Below are positions 18,721 through 27,757 of a stretch of 64,000 bases of DNA, piece by piece. Both the position numbers and the translations under genes were made by a program. Position 1 is the stretch's first letter. Each line of letters opens with the position of its first letter. A model generated the notes under the pieces. That model ran no database searches and had not been told where the DNA came from. It saw only the letters and a program-made list of their open reading frames with translations. This stretch comes from Azospira restricta (lineage in GTDB: Bacteria > Pseudomonadota > Gammaproteobacteria > Burkholderiales > Rhodocyclaceae), in assembly GCF_016858125.1 (NCBI RefSeq), contig NZ_CP064781.1, forward strand, positions 682,001 through 746,000, written 5' to 3'.

Positions 18721-19788
18721 ATGACCCGACCCCGCAACGACAATTTCCTCCGTGCCCTGCTGAAGGAGCCGACCGACCACACGCCGGTCTGGCTGATGCG
18801 CCAGGCCGGCCGCTACCTGCCGGAATACTGCGAGACGCGCAAGCGCGCCGGCAGCTTCCTCAACCTGTGCAAGAGCCCGGCGATGGCCTGCGAAGTGACG
18901 CTGCAGCCGCTCGCCCGCTACGAGCTCGACGCCGCGATCCTGTTCTCCGACATCCTGACCGTCCCCGACGCGATGGGGCTGGGCCTCTACTTCGCCGAGG
19001 GCGAGGGCCCGAAGTTCGAGCGCCCGCTCAACGAGGAATGGGCGATCCGCGACCTGACCGCGCCGGACCCCTTCGACCACCTGCGCTACGTGATGGACGG
19101 CGTGTCCGAGATCCGCCGCGCGCTCGACAACTCGGTGCCGCTGATCGGCTTCTCCGGCAGCCCGTGGACGCTGGCCTGCTACATGGTCGAGGGCGGCTCC
19201 TCCGACGACTACCGCAAGGTCAAGACGATGATGTACGACCGTCCGGACCTGATGCACCACATCCTGTCGGTGACCGCGGATGCCGTCACCGCCTACCTCA
19301 ACGCGCAGATCGATTCCGGCGCGCAGGCGGTGATGATCTTCGACTCCTGGGGCGGCGCGCTGTCGGCGGCGGCCTACCAGGAATTCTCGCTGGCCTACAT
19401 GAGGAAGATCGTCGCCGGCCTGAAGAAGGAGAAGGACGGCGAGAAGATCCCGAACATCGTGTTCACCAAGGGCGGCGGCCTGTGGCTGGAGTCGATCGCC
19501 GACAGCGGCTGCAACGCGGTCGGCCTCGACTGGACGATCGACCTCGGCGAAGCGCGCCGCCGCGTCGGCGACAAGGTCGCGCTGCAGGGCAACCTCGACC
19601 CCAACGTGCTGTTCGCGTCGCCCGAGAAGATCGCCGCCGAGGCGAAGAAGGTGCTCGACAGCTACGGCCCCGGCAACACCGGCCACGTCTTCAACCTCGG
19701 CCACGGCATCTCGCAGTTCACGCCGCCTGACCATGTGACGACGCTGGTCGACACCGTCCACGCCTACAGCCGCGAACTGCGCAAATAA
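18721..19788 (+). CDS. hemE: uroporphyrinogen decarboxylase
   Basis: 355 residues from ATG 18721. Family signatures include [15 protein letters not shown] near the N-terminus and [16 protein letters not shown] in the middle; active-site Asp is in [15 protein letters not shown]. It converts uroporphyrinogen III to coproporphyrinogen III in haem synthesis. The upstream 110 bases hold a GGATAAT-like -10 element. Followed by a hairpin and a 390-base non-coding region with DnaA boxes. Confidence 0.97.
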   Translation: MTRPRNDNFLRALLKEPTDHTPVWLMRQAGRYLPEYCETRKRAGSFLNLCKSPAMACEVTLQPLARYELDAAILFSDILTVPDAMGLGLYFAEGEGPKFERPLNEEWAIRDLTAPDPFDHLRYVMDGVSEIRRALDNSVPLIGFSGSPWTLACYMVEGGSSDDYRKVKTMMYDRPDLMHHILSVTADAVTAYLNAQIDSGAQAVMIFDSWGGALSAAAYQEFSLAYMRKIVAGLKKEKDGEKIPNIVFTKGGGLWLESIADSGCNAVGLDWTIDLGEARRRVGDKVALQGNLDPNVLFASPEKIAAEAKKVLDSYGPGNTGHVFNLGHGISQFTPPDHVTTLVDTVHAYSRELRK

Positions 19789-19794
19789 GCTCAG

Positions 19795-19820
19795 GCCGGC
19801 CCCAAAAAAGCGGGGCCGGC
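19795..19820. terminator. hairpin downstream of hemE
   Basis: Perfect 9-bp stem GCCGGCCCC / GGGGCCGGC enclosing AAAAAAGC. The A-run is in the loop and no T-tract follows on the + strand, so it may be a pausing or Rho-assisted terminator rather than a classical intrinsic one. It begins 6 bases after the hemE stop codon. Confidence 0.6.
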
Positions 19821-20180
19821 AGTGCAAATACCGGTTGACTTATGCACAGAACGTCCCGCGGCCTTGGTGCGGCGGAAAAAACCCTAGAAAAATCAGCGGC
19901 ATTTTGCAAGATGTTGATTATTAACCGATATTAACCCGCCTTATTTTACGGCAAAGTGACAAAACTCCTTGTGGGGAGGGGGCTTAGGGCGTTTTCCCGC
20001 AAGCAATCCACAAAGTTATCCACAGAAATTGTGAATAACGAAAAAATGCCCGTCGGAGCAAGGGCTTGCGGGTGATTTCAAGAAGCTGCACGAACAAAGC
20101 AATCTAACTGGAAGCCGCGCCGTTGCTGCGTTGCAGCGAAATGCCGTGGTGAATGTCATAACCTGAGCCTCTGCCGGACC
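19821..20180. other. AT-rich hemE-priA intergenic region with three DnaA boxes
   Basis: No gene was seen in these 360 bases. Three exact matches to the DnaA box TTATNCACA occur: TTATGCACA at 19840-19848 (+), TTATCCACA at 20016-20024 (+) and TTATTCACA at 20030-20038 (-). Between them, roughly 19875-19975, lies a markedly AT-rich stretch with a repeated TTAACC spaced 10 bases (19921-19926 and 19931-19936), which resembles a duplex-unwinding element. The rest of the chromosome in this window is very GC-rich. It may be a replication origin element or a DnaA-regulated promoter for priA; in alphaproteobacteria such as Caulobacter the origin lies beside hemE. Two parS sites lie 12-19 kb away. Confidence 0.7.
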
Positions 20181-22187
20181 GTGCCGCCCGTGATCATCGT
20201 CCGCGTCGCCCTCGACCTGCCGCTGCACCGCTGCTTCGACTACCTCGCGCCGGCGGCGACCGCGGCCGACGTCGGCCGCCGCGTGCGCGTTCCCTTCGGC
20301 CGCCGCTCGACGATCGGCGTCATCGTCGAGCTGCCGGCGGCGAGCGAGTTTCCGCCGGAGCAGCTGAAGCCGGTCGAGGCCATCCTGCCCGAGCCGGTCC
20401 TGCCCGCCGACTGGTTCCGGCTCTGCGAATTCTGCGCCGCCTATTACCAGGCGCCGCTCGGCGAGGTGATGCTGTCCACGCTGCCGGCCGGGCTGAAGCG
20501 ACTCGACCCGCCGCAGGCGCGCCCGCCGAAGCCGGCGAAGGCGCCGCCGCCGCCCTCTCCGGCCCCGGCACTGACTGCCGAACAGGCGGCGGCGCTGGCC
20601 GCGGTGCGCGCCGCCGGCCCCGGCTTCCATCCCTTCCTGCTCTTCGGCGTCACCGGCAGCGGCAAGACCGAGGTCTACCTGCGGCTGATCGCCGACGCGC
20701 TGGAAAAAGGCGGCCAGGCGCTGGTGCTGGTGCCCGAGATCAACCTGACGCCGCAACTCGAGGCCCGCGTCGCCGCGCGCTTCCCCGGCGCCGGGCTGGT
20801 CAGCCTGCACAGCGAGCTGACCGAGGCGGCGCGGCTGAGGAACTGGCAGGCAGCCCACAGCGGGCGTGCGCGCATCGTCCTCGGCACGCGGCTGGCGGTA
20901 TTCGCGCCGCTGTCGGAGCTGGCGCTGATCATCGTCGACGAGGAGCACGACCCGTCGTTCAAGCAGCAGGACGGCATGCGCTATTCGGCGCGCGATGTCG
21001 CCGTCTTCCGCGCCCGCGATGGCAAGGTGCCGATCGTCCTCGGCTCGGCGACGCCGTCGCTGGAGAGCTGGGCGAATGCCACCGCGCCCGAGATGCGCGG
21101 CCGCTACGCGCTGCTGACGCTGAAGGAGCGCGCCGTCGAGCAAGCCCGCCTGCCGGCGGTGCAGCGCATCGACCTGCGGAAGGAGAAGGCCGAGGAAGGC
21201 CTCTCCGGCATCCTCCTCGAAGCCATCGAGAAGCGCCTCGCGCGCGGCGAGCAGAGCCTGGTCTTCCTCAACCGCCGCGGCTACGCGCCGGTGCTGGCGT
21301 GCACCGCCTGCGGCTGGATTTCGGCGTGCCGCCGCTGCGCCGCCAACCTCGTGCTGCACCTCAAGGACCGCCGGCTGCGCTGCCACCATTGCGGCTACGA
21401 GACGCGCATCCCGAAGGCCTGCCCGACCTGCGGCAACCAGGACATCCACCCGTTCGGCCGCGGCACGCAGCGGCTCGAGGAATTCCTCGTCGAACGCTTC
21501 CCGGACGCGCGCATCCTGCGCGCCGACCGCGACGCGGCGAAGAGCCGCAAGCAGTGGGAGGCACTGGTCGAGAAGATCCACGCCGGCGAGGCCGACATCC
21601 TGGTCGGCACGCAGATGCTGGCCAAGGGCCACGACTTCCCGAAGCTGACGCTGGTCGGCGTCGTCGGCGCCGACGCCGCGCTGTTCGCCGCCGACTGCCG
21701 CGCACCGGAGCGGCTGTTCGCGCAGCTGATGCAGGTCGCCGGTCGCGCCGGCCGCGCCGAACTGCCGGGCGAGGTGTTGATCCAGACGCAGTACCCGGAC
21801 CATCCGCTCTACGCCGCCGTCGTGAACCACGACTACCCGGCCTTCGCCGCGACGCAGCTGGCCGAGCGCAAGGTCGCCGGCTTTCCGCCCTACGGCTTCC
21901 AGGCGATGCTGCGCGCCGAGGCGCCGCAGATGGCCGACGCCATCGCCTTCCTCGCCAGCGCGCGCGCCTGGCCGGGCGCCGAGGCGCACCCGGCGGTAAC
22001 GTTGTATGACCCGGTGCCGATGCGCCTGGCCAAGCTCGCCAACCTGGAGCGCGGCCAGTTGCTCGCCGAATCGCCGTCGCGGCCGGCGCTGCAGGCCTTC
22101 CTCGGCGAGTGGCGGCAGGCGGTGGAAACGATCAAGGCGCCGTCACGGTTGCGTTGGCACCTGGAAGTCGATCCGCTCGAATTCTGA
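20181..22187 (+). CDS. priA: primosomal replication-restart helicase PriA
   Basis: 668 residues, GTG start at 20181 (MPPVIIVRVALDLPLHRCFDYL). The N-terminal 3'-OH-binding domain is followed by a superfamily 2 helicase core with Walker A GVTGSGKTEVYL, DEEHDPSFKQQDG (motif II DEEH), GSATPSLESW and QVAGRAGRAE. A zinc cluster with repeated CxxC pairs lies between the helicase lobes (CTACGW, CRRC, CHHC, CPTCG). It restarts stalled forks by loading DnaB. Its upstream region carries the DnaA boxes described above. Confidence 0.96.
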   Translation: MPPVIIVRVALDLPLHRCFDYLAPAATAADVGRRVRVPFGRRSTIGVIVELPAASEFPPEQLKPVEAILPEPVLPADWFRLCEFCAAYYQAPLGEVMLSTLPAGLKRLDPPQARPPKPAKAPPPPSPAPALTAEQAAALAAVRAAGPGFHPFLLFGVTGSGKTEVYLRLIADALEKGGQALVLVPEINLTPQLEARVAARFPGAGLVSLHSELTEAARLRNWQAAHSGRARIVLGTRLAVFAPLSELALIIVDEEHDPSFKQQDGMRYSARDVAVFRARDGKVPIVLGSATPSLESWANATAPEMRGRYALLTLKERAVEQARLPAVQRIDLRKEKAEEGLSGILLEAIEKRLARGEQSLVFLNRRGYAPVLACTACGWISACRRCAANLVLHLKDRRLRCHHCGYETRIPKACPTCGNQDIHPFGRGTQRLEEFLVERFPDARILRADRDAAKSRKQWEALVEKIHAGEADILVGTQMLAKGHDFPKLTLVGVVGADAALFAADCRAPERLFAQLMQVAGRAGRAELPGEVLIQTQYPDHPLYAAVVNHDYPAFAATQLAERKVAGFPPYGFQAMLRAEAPQMADAIAFLASARAWPGAEAHPAVTLYDPVPMRLAKLANLERGQLLAESPSRPALQAFLGEWRQAVETIKAPSRLRWHLEVDPLEF

Positions 22188-22212
22188 AGTTCCGGGCCGA
22201 GGCCCCGCCGCG

Positions 22213-23904
22213 TCAGTCGGTCGCGCCGCCGGCCAGCCGCCAGCGGCCGCGGCCGGCCGCCTTGGCTGCGTACATCGCCTCGTCGGCGGCCTTCAGCAGC
22301 GCCTCGCGGTTGTCGCCGTGGGCCGGGTGCAGCGCGATGCCGATCGAGGTGCCGATCTGCGTCGTCAGCGATTCGAGCACGAACGGCTGCGCCAGGCGGG
22401 CGATGATGTCATCGGCGATGCGCACCGGCGCCGCCGCGCTGTCGATGTCGCGCAACAGCAGCACGAACTCGTCGCCGCCGAGCCGGGCGACGGTGTCGGT
22501 TTCGCGCACCGCCTCCTGCAGCCGCCGCGCGACCTGGATCAGCAGCGCATCGCCGGTATCGTGGCCGAGCGAGTCGTTGACGTTCTTGAAGCCGTCGAGG
22601 TCGAGGAACAGCAGCGCGAAGGCCTCGCCCTTCTCGCGCGCCCGCCGCAGCGCCGCCTCAATCTGGTCGTTGAGGCTGAGGCGGTTGGGCAGCCGGGTCA
22701 GCGCATCCTGCAGCGCCAGCGTGCGGATCTGCTCCTCGGCGCGCTTGCGTTCGGTGATGTCGATGTAGATGGTGACAAAGCCGCCGCCGGGGATCGGCGC
22801 GCCGATGATCTCCAGCGCAACCCCGTTCGGCCGCACGCGCTCGATCTTGTGCGGCTGGAAACTGCGCGCCCGCGCCATGACCGCCGCCACCTGCGCCTGC
22901 GGGTCGCCGGGGCCGTACTCGCCGCGGTCCGCGTTGAAGCGGATGAAGTCCTCGAAGTAGGCGTCGTCGCGGTCGACCAGCGTCGCCGGCAGGTCGAGCA
23001 GCGTCTTGAACAGCGGGTTGCTGGCGACCAGCCTGAGGTTGCCGTCGAACAGCGAGATCGCGCCGGGGAAGTTGTCGATGATCGCCTTCAGCATCTGGTT
23101 CTGGTGCACGATCTGCTCGGCGTTGCGCTTCTGCTCGGTGATGTCGGTGTAGGTGGTGACGAAGCCGGAGATCCTGCCGCCGAAGCGGAACGGATAGCCG
23201 TCGACGAGCAGCGTGCGCCCGTCGCGCGCGGCGCGCTCGAAGCGGTGCGGCTCGAACCTGCGCGCCAGCGCCGTGCGCTGCGCGACCAGTTCCTCCGGGT
23301 CGCCCGGCCCGTACTCGCCGCGCCGCGCCGGGTAGCGGATCAGCTCCTCGAAGCGCACGTACTTGTACACCGCACCCTGCGGCAGGCCGAGGATGTCGTA
23401 GATGTGGTCGTTCCAGAAGAGCAGGCGCAAGTCCTCGTCGAACACCGTGACGCCGACCGGCAGGCCGCCGATCACCGCGTGCAGCTGGCTGAGCACCTCC
23501 TCGCGCTCGCTCTCGACCTGCTTCTCGTGGGTGATGTCGTGGAAGGTGCCGGCGAAGCGGAAGGCGTCGCCGCGCGCGACCGGAACGCCCTTGACCACGA
23601 TCGCCGCCCGCCGCCCGTGGAAGCTCGCCAGCTGCAGTTCCAGGTGCAGCGACAGCTGTCCCTTCACCGCCAGCTCGAGCGCGCCGAGGAAGCGCCGGCG
23701 CTCGGCGTCGTCCATCACCTCGCGCAGGTTCGGCGCAACGTCGCGCGCGCAGCCGATCAGCGACGACAGCAGTTCCAGCGAATGCGGCGGCAGCGTGAAC
23801 GAATGCGTCGCCGGGTCGTACTCCCAGTAGCCGATACGGCCCAGCCGCTGGATCAGTTCAAGCTGCTCCAGCTCGGGCGACTTGTGCGCGGCGATCGAAT
23901 CCAT
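22213..23904 (-). CDS. diguanylate cyclase with three PAS domains
   Basis: 563 residues, soluble. Three PAS-type domains occupy roughly residues 20-135 (IGYWEYDP), 145-260 (GGLPVGVTVFDEDLRLLFW) and 270-385 (NFPGAISLFDGNLRLVASN). The last two are near-duplicates of each other, including RYPARRGEYGPGDPEE / RFNADRGEYGPGDPQA. The GGDEF domain (about 395-560) has an intact active site (ARLGGDEFVLLL) and an RETD inhibitory I-site five residues before it, so it should make c-di-GMP with product feedback. No EAL domain. The signal sensed is unknown. Convergent with priA. Confidence 0.92.
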   Translation of the reverse strand: MDSIAAHKSPELEQLELIQRLGRIGYWEYDPATHSFTLPPHSLELLSSLIGCARDVAPNLREVMDDAERRRFLGALELAVKGQLSLHLELQLASFHGRRAAIVVKGVPVARGDAFRFAGTFHDITHEKQVESEREEVLSQLHAVIGGLPVGVTVFDEDLRLLFWNDHIYDILGLPQGAVYKYVRFEELIRYPARRGEYGPGDPEELVAQRTALARRFEPHRFERAARDGRTLLVDGYPFRFGGRISGFVTTYTDITEQKRNAEQIVHQNQMLKAIIDNFPGAISLFDGNLRLVASNPLFKTLLDLPATLVDRDDAYFEDFIRFNADRGEYGPGDPQAQVAAVMARARSFQPHKIERVRPNGVALEIIGAPIPGGGFVTIYIDITERKRAEEQIRTLALQDALTRLPNRLSLNDQIEAALRRAREKGEAFALLFLDLDGFKNVNDSLGHDTGDALLIQVARRLQEAVRETDTVARLGGDEFVLLLRDIDSAAAPVRIADDIIARLAQPFVLESLTTQIGTSIGIALHPAHGDNREALLKAADEAMYAAKAAGRGRWRLAGGATD

Positions 23905-24045
23905 GGTGCCTCCCCGACAGGATGCGGGACTCGCCGGTCCCGTTGCCGCTGCAGGCTACTCCCGCGGCATGCCGGGTGCAATCGTGCACCGCGGCATGGC
24001 ATGCGCCTTGCAGGAAGCCGTTCCCGAACCCACTGGAGAGCGATC

Positions 24046-25074
24046 ATGAAAATCGAGGAATCCGGCGTCCGCCTCGACGCCCGGCACACGCTGGCGCAGC
24101 AGCACCGCATCGAGGCCGAAACCCGCTTCAGCTTCCGCGGCGTGCTGCAGGAAGTCAGTGCCGCCGCCCCGCCCGCGGCGGCGCCGGCGGCCGATGACGG
24201 CCGCCGCGTGCGGCTGATGCTGCAGCAGCTGATCGCGTCGATGATGGAGCTGCTGACGGGCGAAAAATGCCGCTGCCGGGTGGACGAGATTGCCGCCTTG
24301 CCGGAACGGTCTGCCGCCTCCCCCGCCTCCCCCGCCTCCCCCGCCGGAGCAGTCGCGCTCGACCCGCCGGCGCGTACGCGCACACTGGAGTGGAGCCGCC
24401 GCGTCGTCGAGCACATCGCCGAGAAGGAGCGCACCGAGTTCAGCGCCGGCGGCAAGGTGCGCACCGCCGATGGCCGCGAGATCGACTTCGACCTCTCGCT
24501 GTCGATGTGCCGCGAGTTCGAATGCACGCGCGAATACGAGGAGCGCGGCCGCGTCGAGTTCCGCGACCCGCTGGTGATCAACTACGACGGCAAGGCCGCC
24601 GACCTCACCGACCTGCGCTTCGACTTCGACCTCGATGCCGACGGCAGCGCCGAGTCGCTGCCGGTGCTCGCCAACGGCAGCGGCTACCTGGCGCTCGACG
24701 CCAACGGCAACGGCCGCATCGACGACGGCCGCGAACTGTTCGGTGCGCTCTCAGGCAACGGCTTCGATGATCTGCGGCAGTTCGACGGCGACGGCAACGG
24801 CTGGCTCGACGACGCCGATCCGGCCTTCGCCGCGCTCGGCGTCTGGTTCCCGGACGGCGCGCTGAAGCCGCTCAAGGAGACCGGCGTCGGCGCGCTGCAC
24901 CTGGACAGCGCGTGGACCCCGTTCGCGCTGAAGGACACCGACAACAACGCCCGCGGCCAGGTCTGGCGCAGCGGCGTCTATCTCCACGAGGACGGCCGCG
25001 CCGGCACGCTGCAGCAAATCGACCTCAACGTGGCGGAGTCCGCGCCCGAAGCCGTCGCCGGGACCGCCGCCTGA
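24046..25074 (+). CDS. EF-hand-type calcium-binding protein
   Basis: 342 residues from ATG 24046 with no evident signal peptide. The C-terminal half has Asp-rich loops of EF-hand/dockerin type: DFDLDADGSAES (about residue 195), LDANGNGRIDDGRELFG (about 217) and FDGDGNGWLDDADP (about 247). The last two resemble paired calcium sites. The N-terminal half is helical and Ala-rich, with a perfect triplication of a 9-base unit giving ASPASPASP at 24316-24342. Function unknown; similar proteins are often exported by type I or other non-Sec routes (inference). Its 3' end overlaps the open frame of the convergent DUF2145 gene. Confidence 0.7.
   Translation: MKIEESGVRLDARHTLAQQHRIEAETRFSFRGVLQEVSAAAPPAAAPAADDGRRVRLMLQQLIASMMELLTGEKCRCRVDEIAALPERSAASPASPASPAGAVALDPPARTRTLEWSRRVVEHIAEKERTEFSAGGKVRTADGREIDFDLSLSMCREFECTREYEERGRVEFRDPLVINYDGKAADLTDLRFDFDLDADGSAESLPVLANGSGYLALDANGNGRIDDGRELFGALSGNGFDDLRQFDGDGNGWLDDADPAFAALGVWFPDGALKPLKETGVGALHLDSAWTPFALKDTDNNARGQVWRSGVYLHEDGRAGTLQQIDLNVAESAPEAVAGTAA
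24316..24342 (+). repeat. three tandem copies of the 9-mer GCCTCCCCC in frame
   Basis: Exact tandem repeat coding for Ala-Ser-Pro three times inside the EF-hand protein linker. Copy-number change by slippage would keep the frame. Confidence 0.9.
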
Positions 25075-25905
25075 AGGCCGCGGGCGCAGCACGCGCGGCG
25101 CGCCGCCGATCCCGGCGCGCGGCGCCCAGGCGAACACCGAATCGGCGGTGACGGTGTCGATGCGACCGGCCATGCGCCGGTCGAAGGGGTGGTCGTCGAA
25201 GGCGATATGCGCGCTGCCGATGCGCGCGCCGAGCCGCTTCACCGCCGACAGCCGGATGGTGTCCGGGCGGTAGTCGTGGCGGCGCAGCCAGGCGCGCGCC
25301 GCGGCGCGGCTGCGCACCGCCGGGTCGGCGAGCAGCGCCAGCGTCTCGATCGCCCACTGGTTGCTCTGCTGGTACGGGCCGGACCACGGGTAGGCGAGCA
25401 TGTTGTAGCGCGGCTCGTGCAGCTGCGCGAGCAGCCGGTTGTCCTGCAGCTGCGCGGCGACGCGCGCGGCGAGCGGCGGTGCCAGCGCGACGACGCCGGC
25501 CTCATGCGCGAACAGGCCGTCGGCGAAGAACTCGGCGAGCCCCTGCCGGTACAGCGCGCTGCGGTCGCTGCCGCACTGGTTCAGCTTGTGCACCACGCGC
25601 CAGGCACCGCGGCCGGCGAGCGCCGCGCGGTCGCGGTAGGCGATGCCGAGGTGCGACCAGCGCAGCCCGTACTCGCGCAGGTCCTGCCCGGCGCGGGCGA
25701 GCAGCACGACCTCGGCGCCCTCGTTCGCCGCCAGCGCGTCGAGTTCGGCGGCGACGCTCGCCGCGAGTGCCAGGTCGCGCGCCATCGATTCGACCGTCGG
25801 CCGCCTCGCCTCGCAGGTCTGCCCGGCCTGCGCACTGCCGCTGCCGAGGACGGCGGCAAGCAGCACGGCGCCAATAAGCGTCTGCCACCCGTTATGCGCG
25901 CGCAT
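24751..25905 (-). CDS. DUF2145 domain secreted protein (3' end uncertain)
   Basis: The frame encodes 384 residues, but the part resembling DUF2145 proteins ends near residue 270 (about 25090; TVTADSVFAWAP). The N-terminus has a signal peptide (LIGAVLLAAVLGSGSAQA) and Cys residues. Motifs include YGLRWSHLGIAYRD and YNMLAYPWSGPYQQSNQWA. Beyond 25074 the frame runs antisense through the EF-hand gene for 324 bases before a stop, which is unusual. Either the protein has a non-homologous tail or a frameshift/stop was lost near 25080-25130. DUF2145 proteins have no assigned function. Starts 3 bases from the upstream hypothetical's stop. Confidence 0.72.
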   Translation of the reverse strand: MRAHNGWQTLIGAVLLAAVLGSGSAQAGQTCEARRPTVESMARDLALAASVAAELDALAANEGAEVVLLARAGQDLREYGLRWSHLGIAYRDRAALAGRGAWRVVHKLNQCGSDRSALYRQGLAEFFADGLFAHEAGVVALAPPLAARVAAQLQDNRLLAQLHEPRYNMLAYPWSGPYQQSNQWAIETLALLADPAVRSRAAARAWLRRHDYRPDTIRLSAVKRLGARIGSAHIAFDDHPFDRRMAGRIDTVTADSVFAWAPRAGIGGAPRVLRPRPSGGGPGDGFGRGLRHVEVDLLQRAGAAVLVEIDAAAPDLAAGVVVGVLQRERGPRAVQVQRADAGLLERLQRAVREPDAERGEGRIGVVEPAVAVAVELPQIIEAVA

Positions 25906-25907
25906 GG

Positions 25908-26375
25908 TCAGCGGATCCGTTCGTTGTAGAGCAGCGACTCGCCGAGCGCGTTCGGCACCAGGCAGAGCACCTCGCCGGCGGCCGACAGCAGCCAGCCGGC
26001 GGCGACCGCGGTCACCGACAGCGCGGTGCCGACGCCGACCGCCGACGCGGCGGCGAGCTCGCCCGAGAATTCCAGGCTGGCGGTGGCGCCGTCGGAGGCG
26101 CGGCGGACGACCCAGACGGTGCCGGCGGCCGAGGCCTCGACGGCGACCACGCTGAGCATCGCGCCGGCGGCGAGGAACATCGCCGGCGCCGCGACCAGCA
26201 CCGCCACCGGCAGCGACAGCGACAGGCTGGAGGCGGCGCTGGCTTCCGGGGCGCCGGGGTGGCCCCCGTGGTTGGCGGCGGCCGGTCGCGGCGCGCCCAG
26301 CGCGAGCGGCAGCAGCAACGCCGTGCAGCAGGCCGCGAGCAGGCGGCGGCGGGAAGGATGCGGATGCGTTCTCAT
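25908..26375 (-). CDS. hypothetical protein with signal peptide and hydrophobic core
   Basis: 155 residues from ATG 26375 (ATG 26399 is possible). An Arg-rich N-terminus (PSRRRLLAACCTALLLPLAL) followed by an Ala-rich segment looks like a signal peptide, possibly Tat-like because of the RRR cluster. Two or three hydrophobic stretches follow (VAVLVAAPAMFLAAGAMLSVV and VGVGTALSVTAVAAGWLL), so it is probably a periplasmic or membrane protein. I do not recognise the family. It precedes the DUF2145 gene by 2 bases and probably works with it. Confidence 0.7.
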   Translation of the reverse strand: MRTHPHPSRRRLLAACCTALLLPLALGAPRPAAANHGGHPGAPEASAASSLSLSLPVAVLVAAPAMFLAAGAMLSVVAVEASAAGTVWVVRRASDGATASLEFSGELAAASAVGVGTALSVTAVAAGWLLSAAGEVLCLVPNALGESLLYNERIR

Positions 26376-26395
26376 CGTCGTTCTCCAGTACTGGT

Positions 26396-26851
26396 TCATT
26401 GCTCGGTGGCCGGTGCGTCGCCGTGTTCCAGCCGCTCGGCCTCGAAGGCGTCGCGCAGCGTCTTGGCCAGCGTGAAGGCCGTCGAGATCAGGTACAGCCA
26501 GCTGACCAGCAGGTAGGCCTTCCAGGTCGGGTTGATCTCCATCCGCCACAGCCCCCAGCCGGTCAGCGCCATCGCCAGCGCGAAGCCGCCCCACACCACC
26601 AGCGACCACAGCGGCGTGTCGGCGGGGCGCTCGGCGTTGTCGCGGACGAACTTGGCCAGCGCGAAGGCGGTGGACAGGCAGAACACGTAGCCCATCACCA
26701 TGAACGCGCGGTCGAGGTCGGCGCCCGGCAGCCAGGCCAGTCCGCTGCCGCAGACGAGCAGCGCGAGGGCGAAGGAGACCCAGACCTGCAGGCGCCAGGC
26801 GCGGGTGTCGCGGAGGACGGTACGGACGGGGGAATGGGCGGGGGTTTCCAT
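26396..26851 (-). CDS. YiaA/YiaB-type inner membrane protein
   Basis: 151 residues from ATG 26851; the frame continues upstream without homology. Two copies of a two-helix unit can be aligned: WVSFALALLVCGSGLAWL...MGYVFCLSTAFALAKFVRDN and SLVVWGGFALAMALTGWGLW...VSWLYLISTAFTLAKTLRD. This duplicated hairpin ending in 'AKxxRD' is the YiaA/YiaB family pattern. Function unknown. It heads the reverse cluster with the signal-peptide protein and DUF2145. Confidence 0.85.
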   Translation of the reverse strand: METPAHSPVRTVLRDTRAWRLQVWVSFALALLVCGSGLAWLPGADLDRAFMVMGYVFCLSTAFALAKFVRDNAERPADTPLWSLVVWGGFALAMALTGWGLWRMEINPTWKAYLLVSWLYLISTAFTLAKTLRDAFEAERLEHGDAPATEQ

Positions 26852-26990
26852 GGGGCAGCTCCTTGTACGGGTGTCGGATGACGAGTCCATCATCGGCAAG
26901 GGGTCGCTCCGGTACAAGGAAAAGCGCCGGCGTGCCTGATCGACGGACCTGTAGTATCGTTGTCGGATACTTTCCCCGGAGGCGCCCACT

Positions 26991-27737
26991 GTGAGCACCA
27001 CTGCCGACCTCGTCGCCCTGCTCAAGGGCGAGCTCAAGGCCGCCGGCCTCACCTACGCCGCGCTCGCCGCGCGGCTGGGGATGGCCGAGTCGAGCGTCAA
27101 GCGCATGTTCTCGAAGAGCGGCGACATGCCGCTGTCGCGCATCGACGAGATCTGCCGCGCGCTCACCCTCGACTTCGCCGACCTCGCCCGCCGCGTCGCC
27201 GACACGCAGCCGCTGCTGCTCGAGCTGACGCTGGCGCAGGAGAAGGCGGTGGTCGCCGACCGCCAGCTGCTGGTCGTCGCCATCTGCGCGCTGAGCCAGC
27301 TGCCGGCCGAGGAAATCTGCACCACCTACCGCCTGTCCGACGCCGAGCTGGTGCGCTGCCTGACCCAGCTCGACCGTCTCGGCATCATCGACCTGCGCCC
27401 CGGCAACCGCTACCGGCTGAAGGTGGCGAAGGGCTTCCGCTGGCGGCCGCAGGGGCCGGTGATGGAGTTCTTCCGCAGGGAGGTGCTCGACGACTACTTC
27501 GCCGGCGGCTTCGACGGCGAGTCGGAGATGCTGATGGTGGTGCACGGCGAGATCGGCCGCGGGCTGGCCAACTCCTTCCGCGAGCGGCTGGCGCGCATCG
27601 GCCAGGATTTCTCCAACCAGCACCTCGCCGACCAGAAGCTGCCGCCCGAGCAGCGCCGGCCCTACACCATCGTCATCGGCATGCGCTCGTGGCTGATGGC
27701 GGCGCTGGCCGAGATGCAGCGGCGCGACGGCGGATAG
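26991..27737 (+). CDS. XRE-type helix-turn-helix regulator
   Basis: 248 residues, GTG start at 26991. The N-terminal HTH_3 domain (YAALAARLGMAESSVKRMFSKSGDMPLSRIDEICRALTL) is typical Cro/CI type. A central winged-helix-like segment (EEICTTYRLSDAELVRCLTQLDRLGIIDL) and a C-terminal ~100-residue domain (MEFFRREVLDDYFAGGFDG) follow. The target is unknown; it is divergent from the YiaAB-like gene with 139 bases between starts and may control it. A complete HTH plus an effector-type domain suggests ligand or protein sensing. Confidence 0.82.
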   Translation: MSTTADLVALLKGELKAAGLTYAALAARLGMAESSVKRMFSKSGDMPLSRIDEICRALTLDFADLARRVADTQPLLLELTLAQEKAVVADRQLLVVAICALSQLPAEEICTTYRLSDAELVRCLTQLDRLGIIDLRPGNRYRLKVAKGFRWRPQGPVMEFFRREVLDDYFAGGFDGESEMLMVVHGEIGRGLANSFRERLARIGQDFSNQHLADQKLPPEQRRPYTIVIGMRSWLMAALAEMQRRDGG

Positions 27738-27757
27738 CGCGTGTCGGCGGGGATCGC

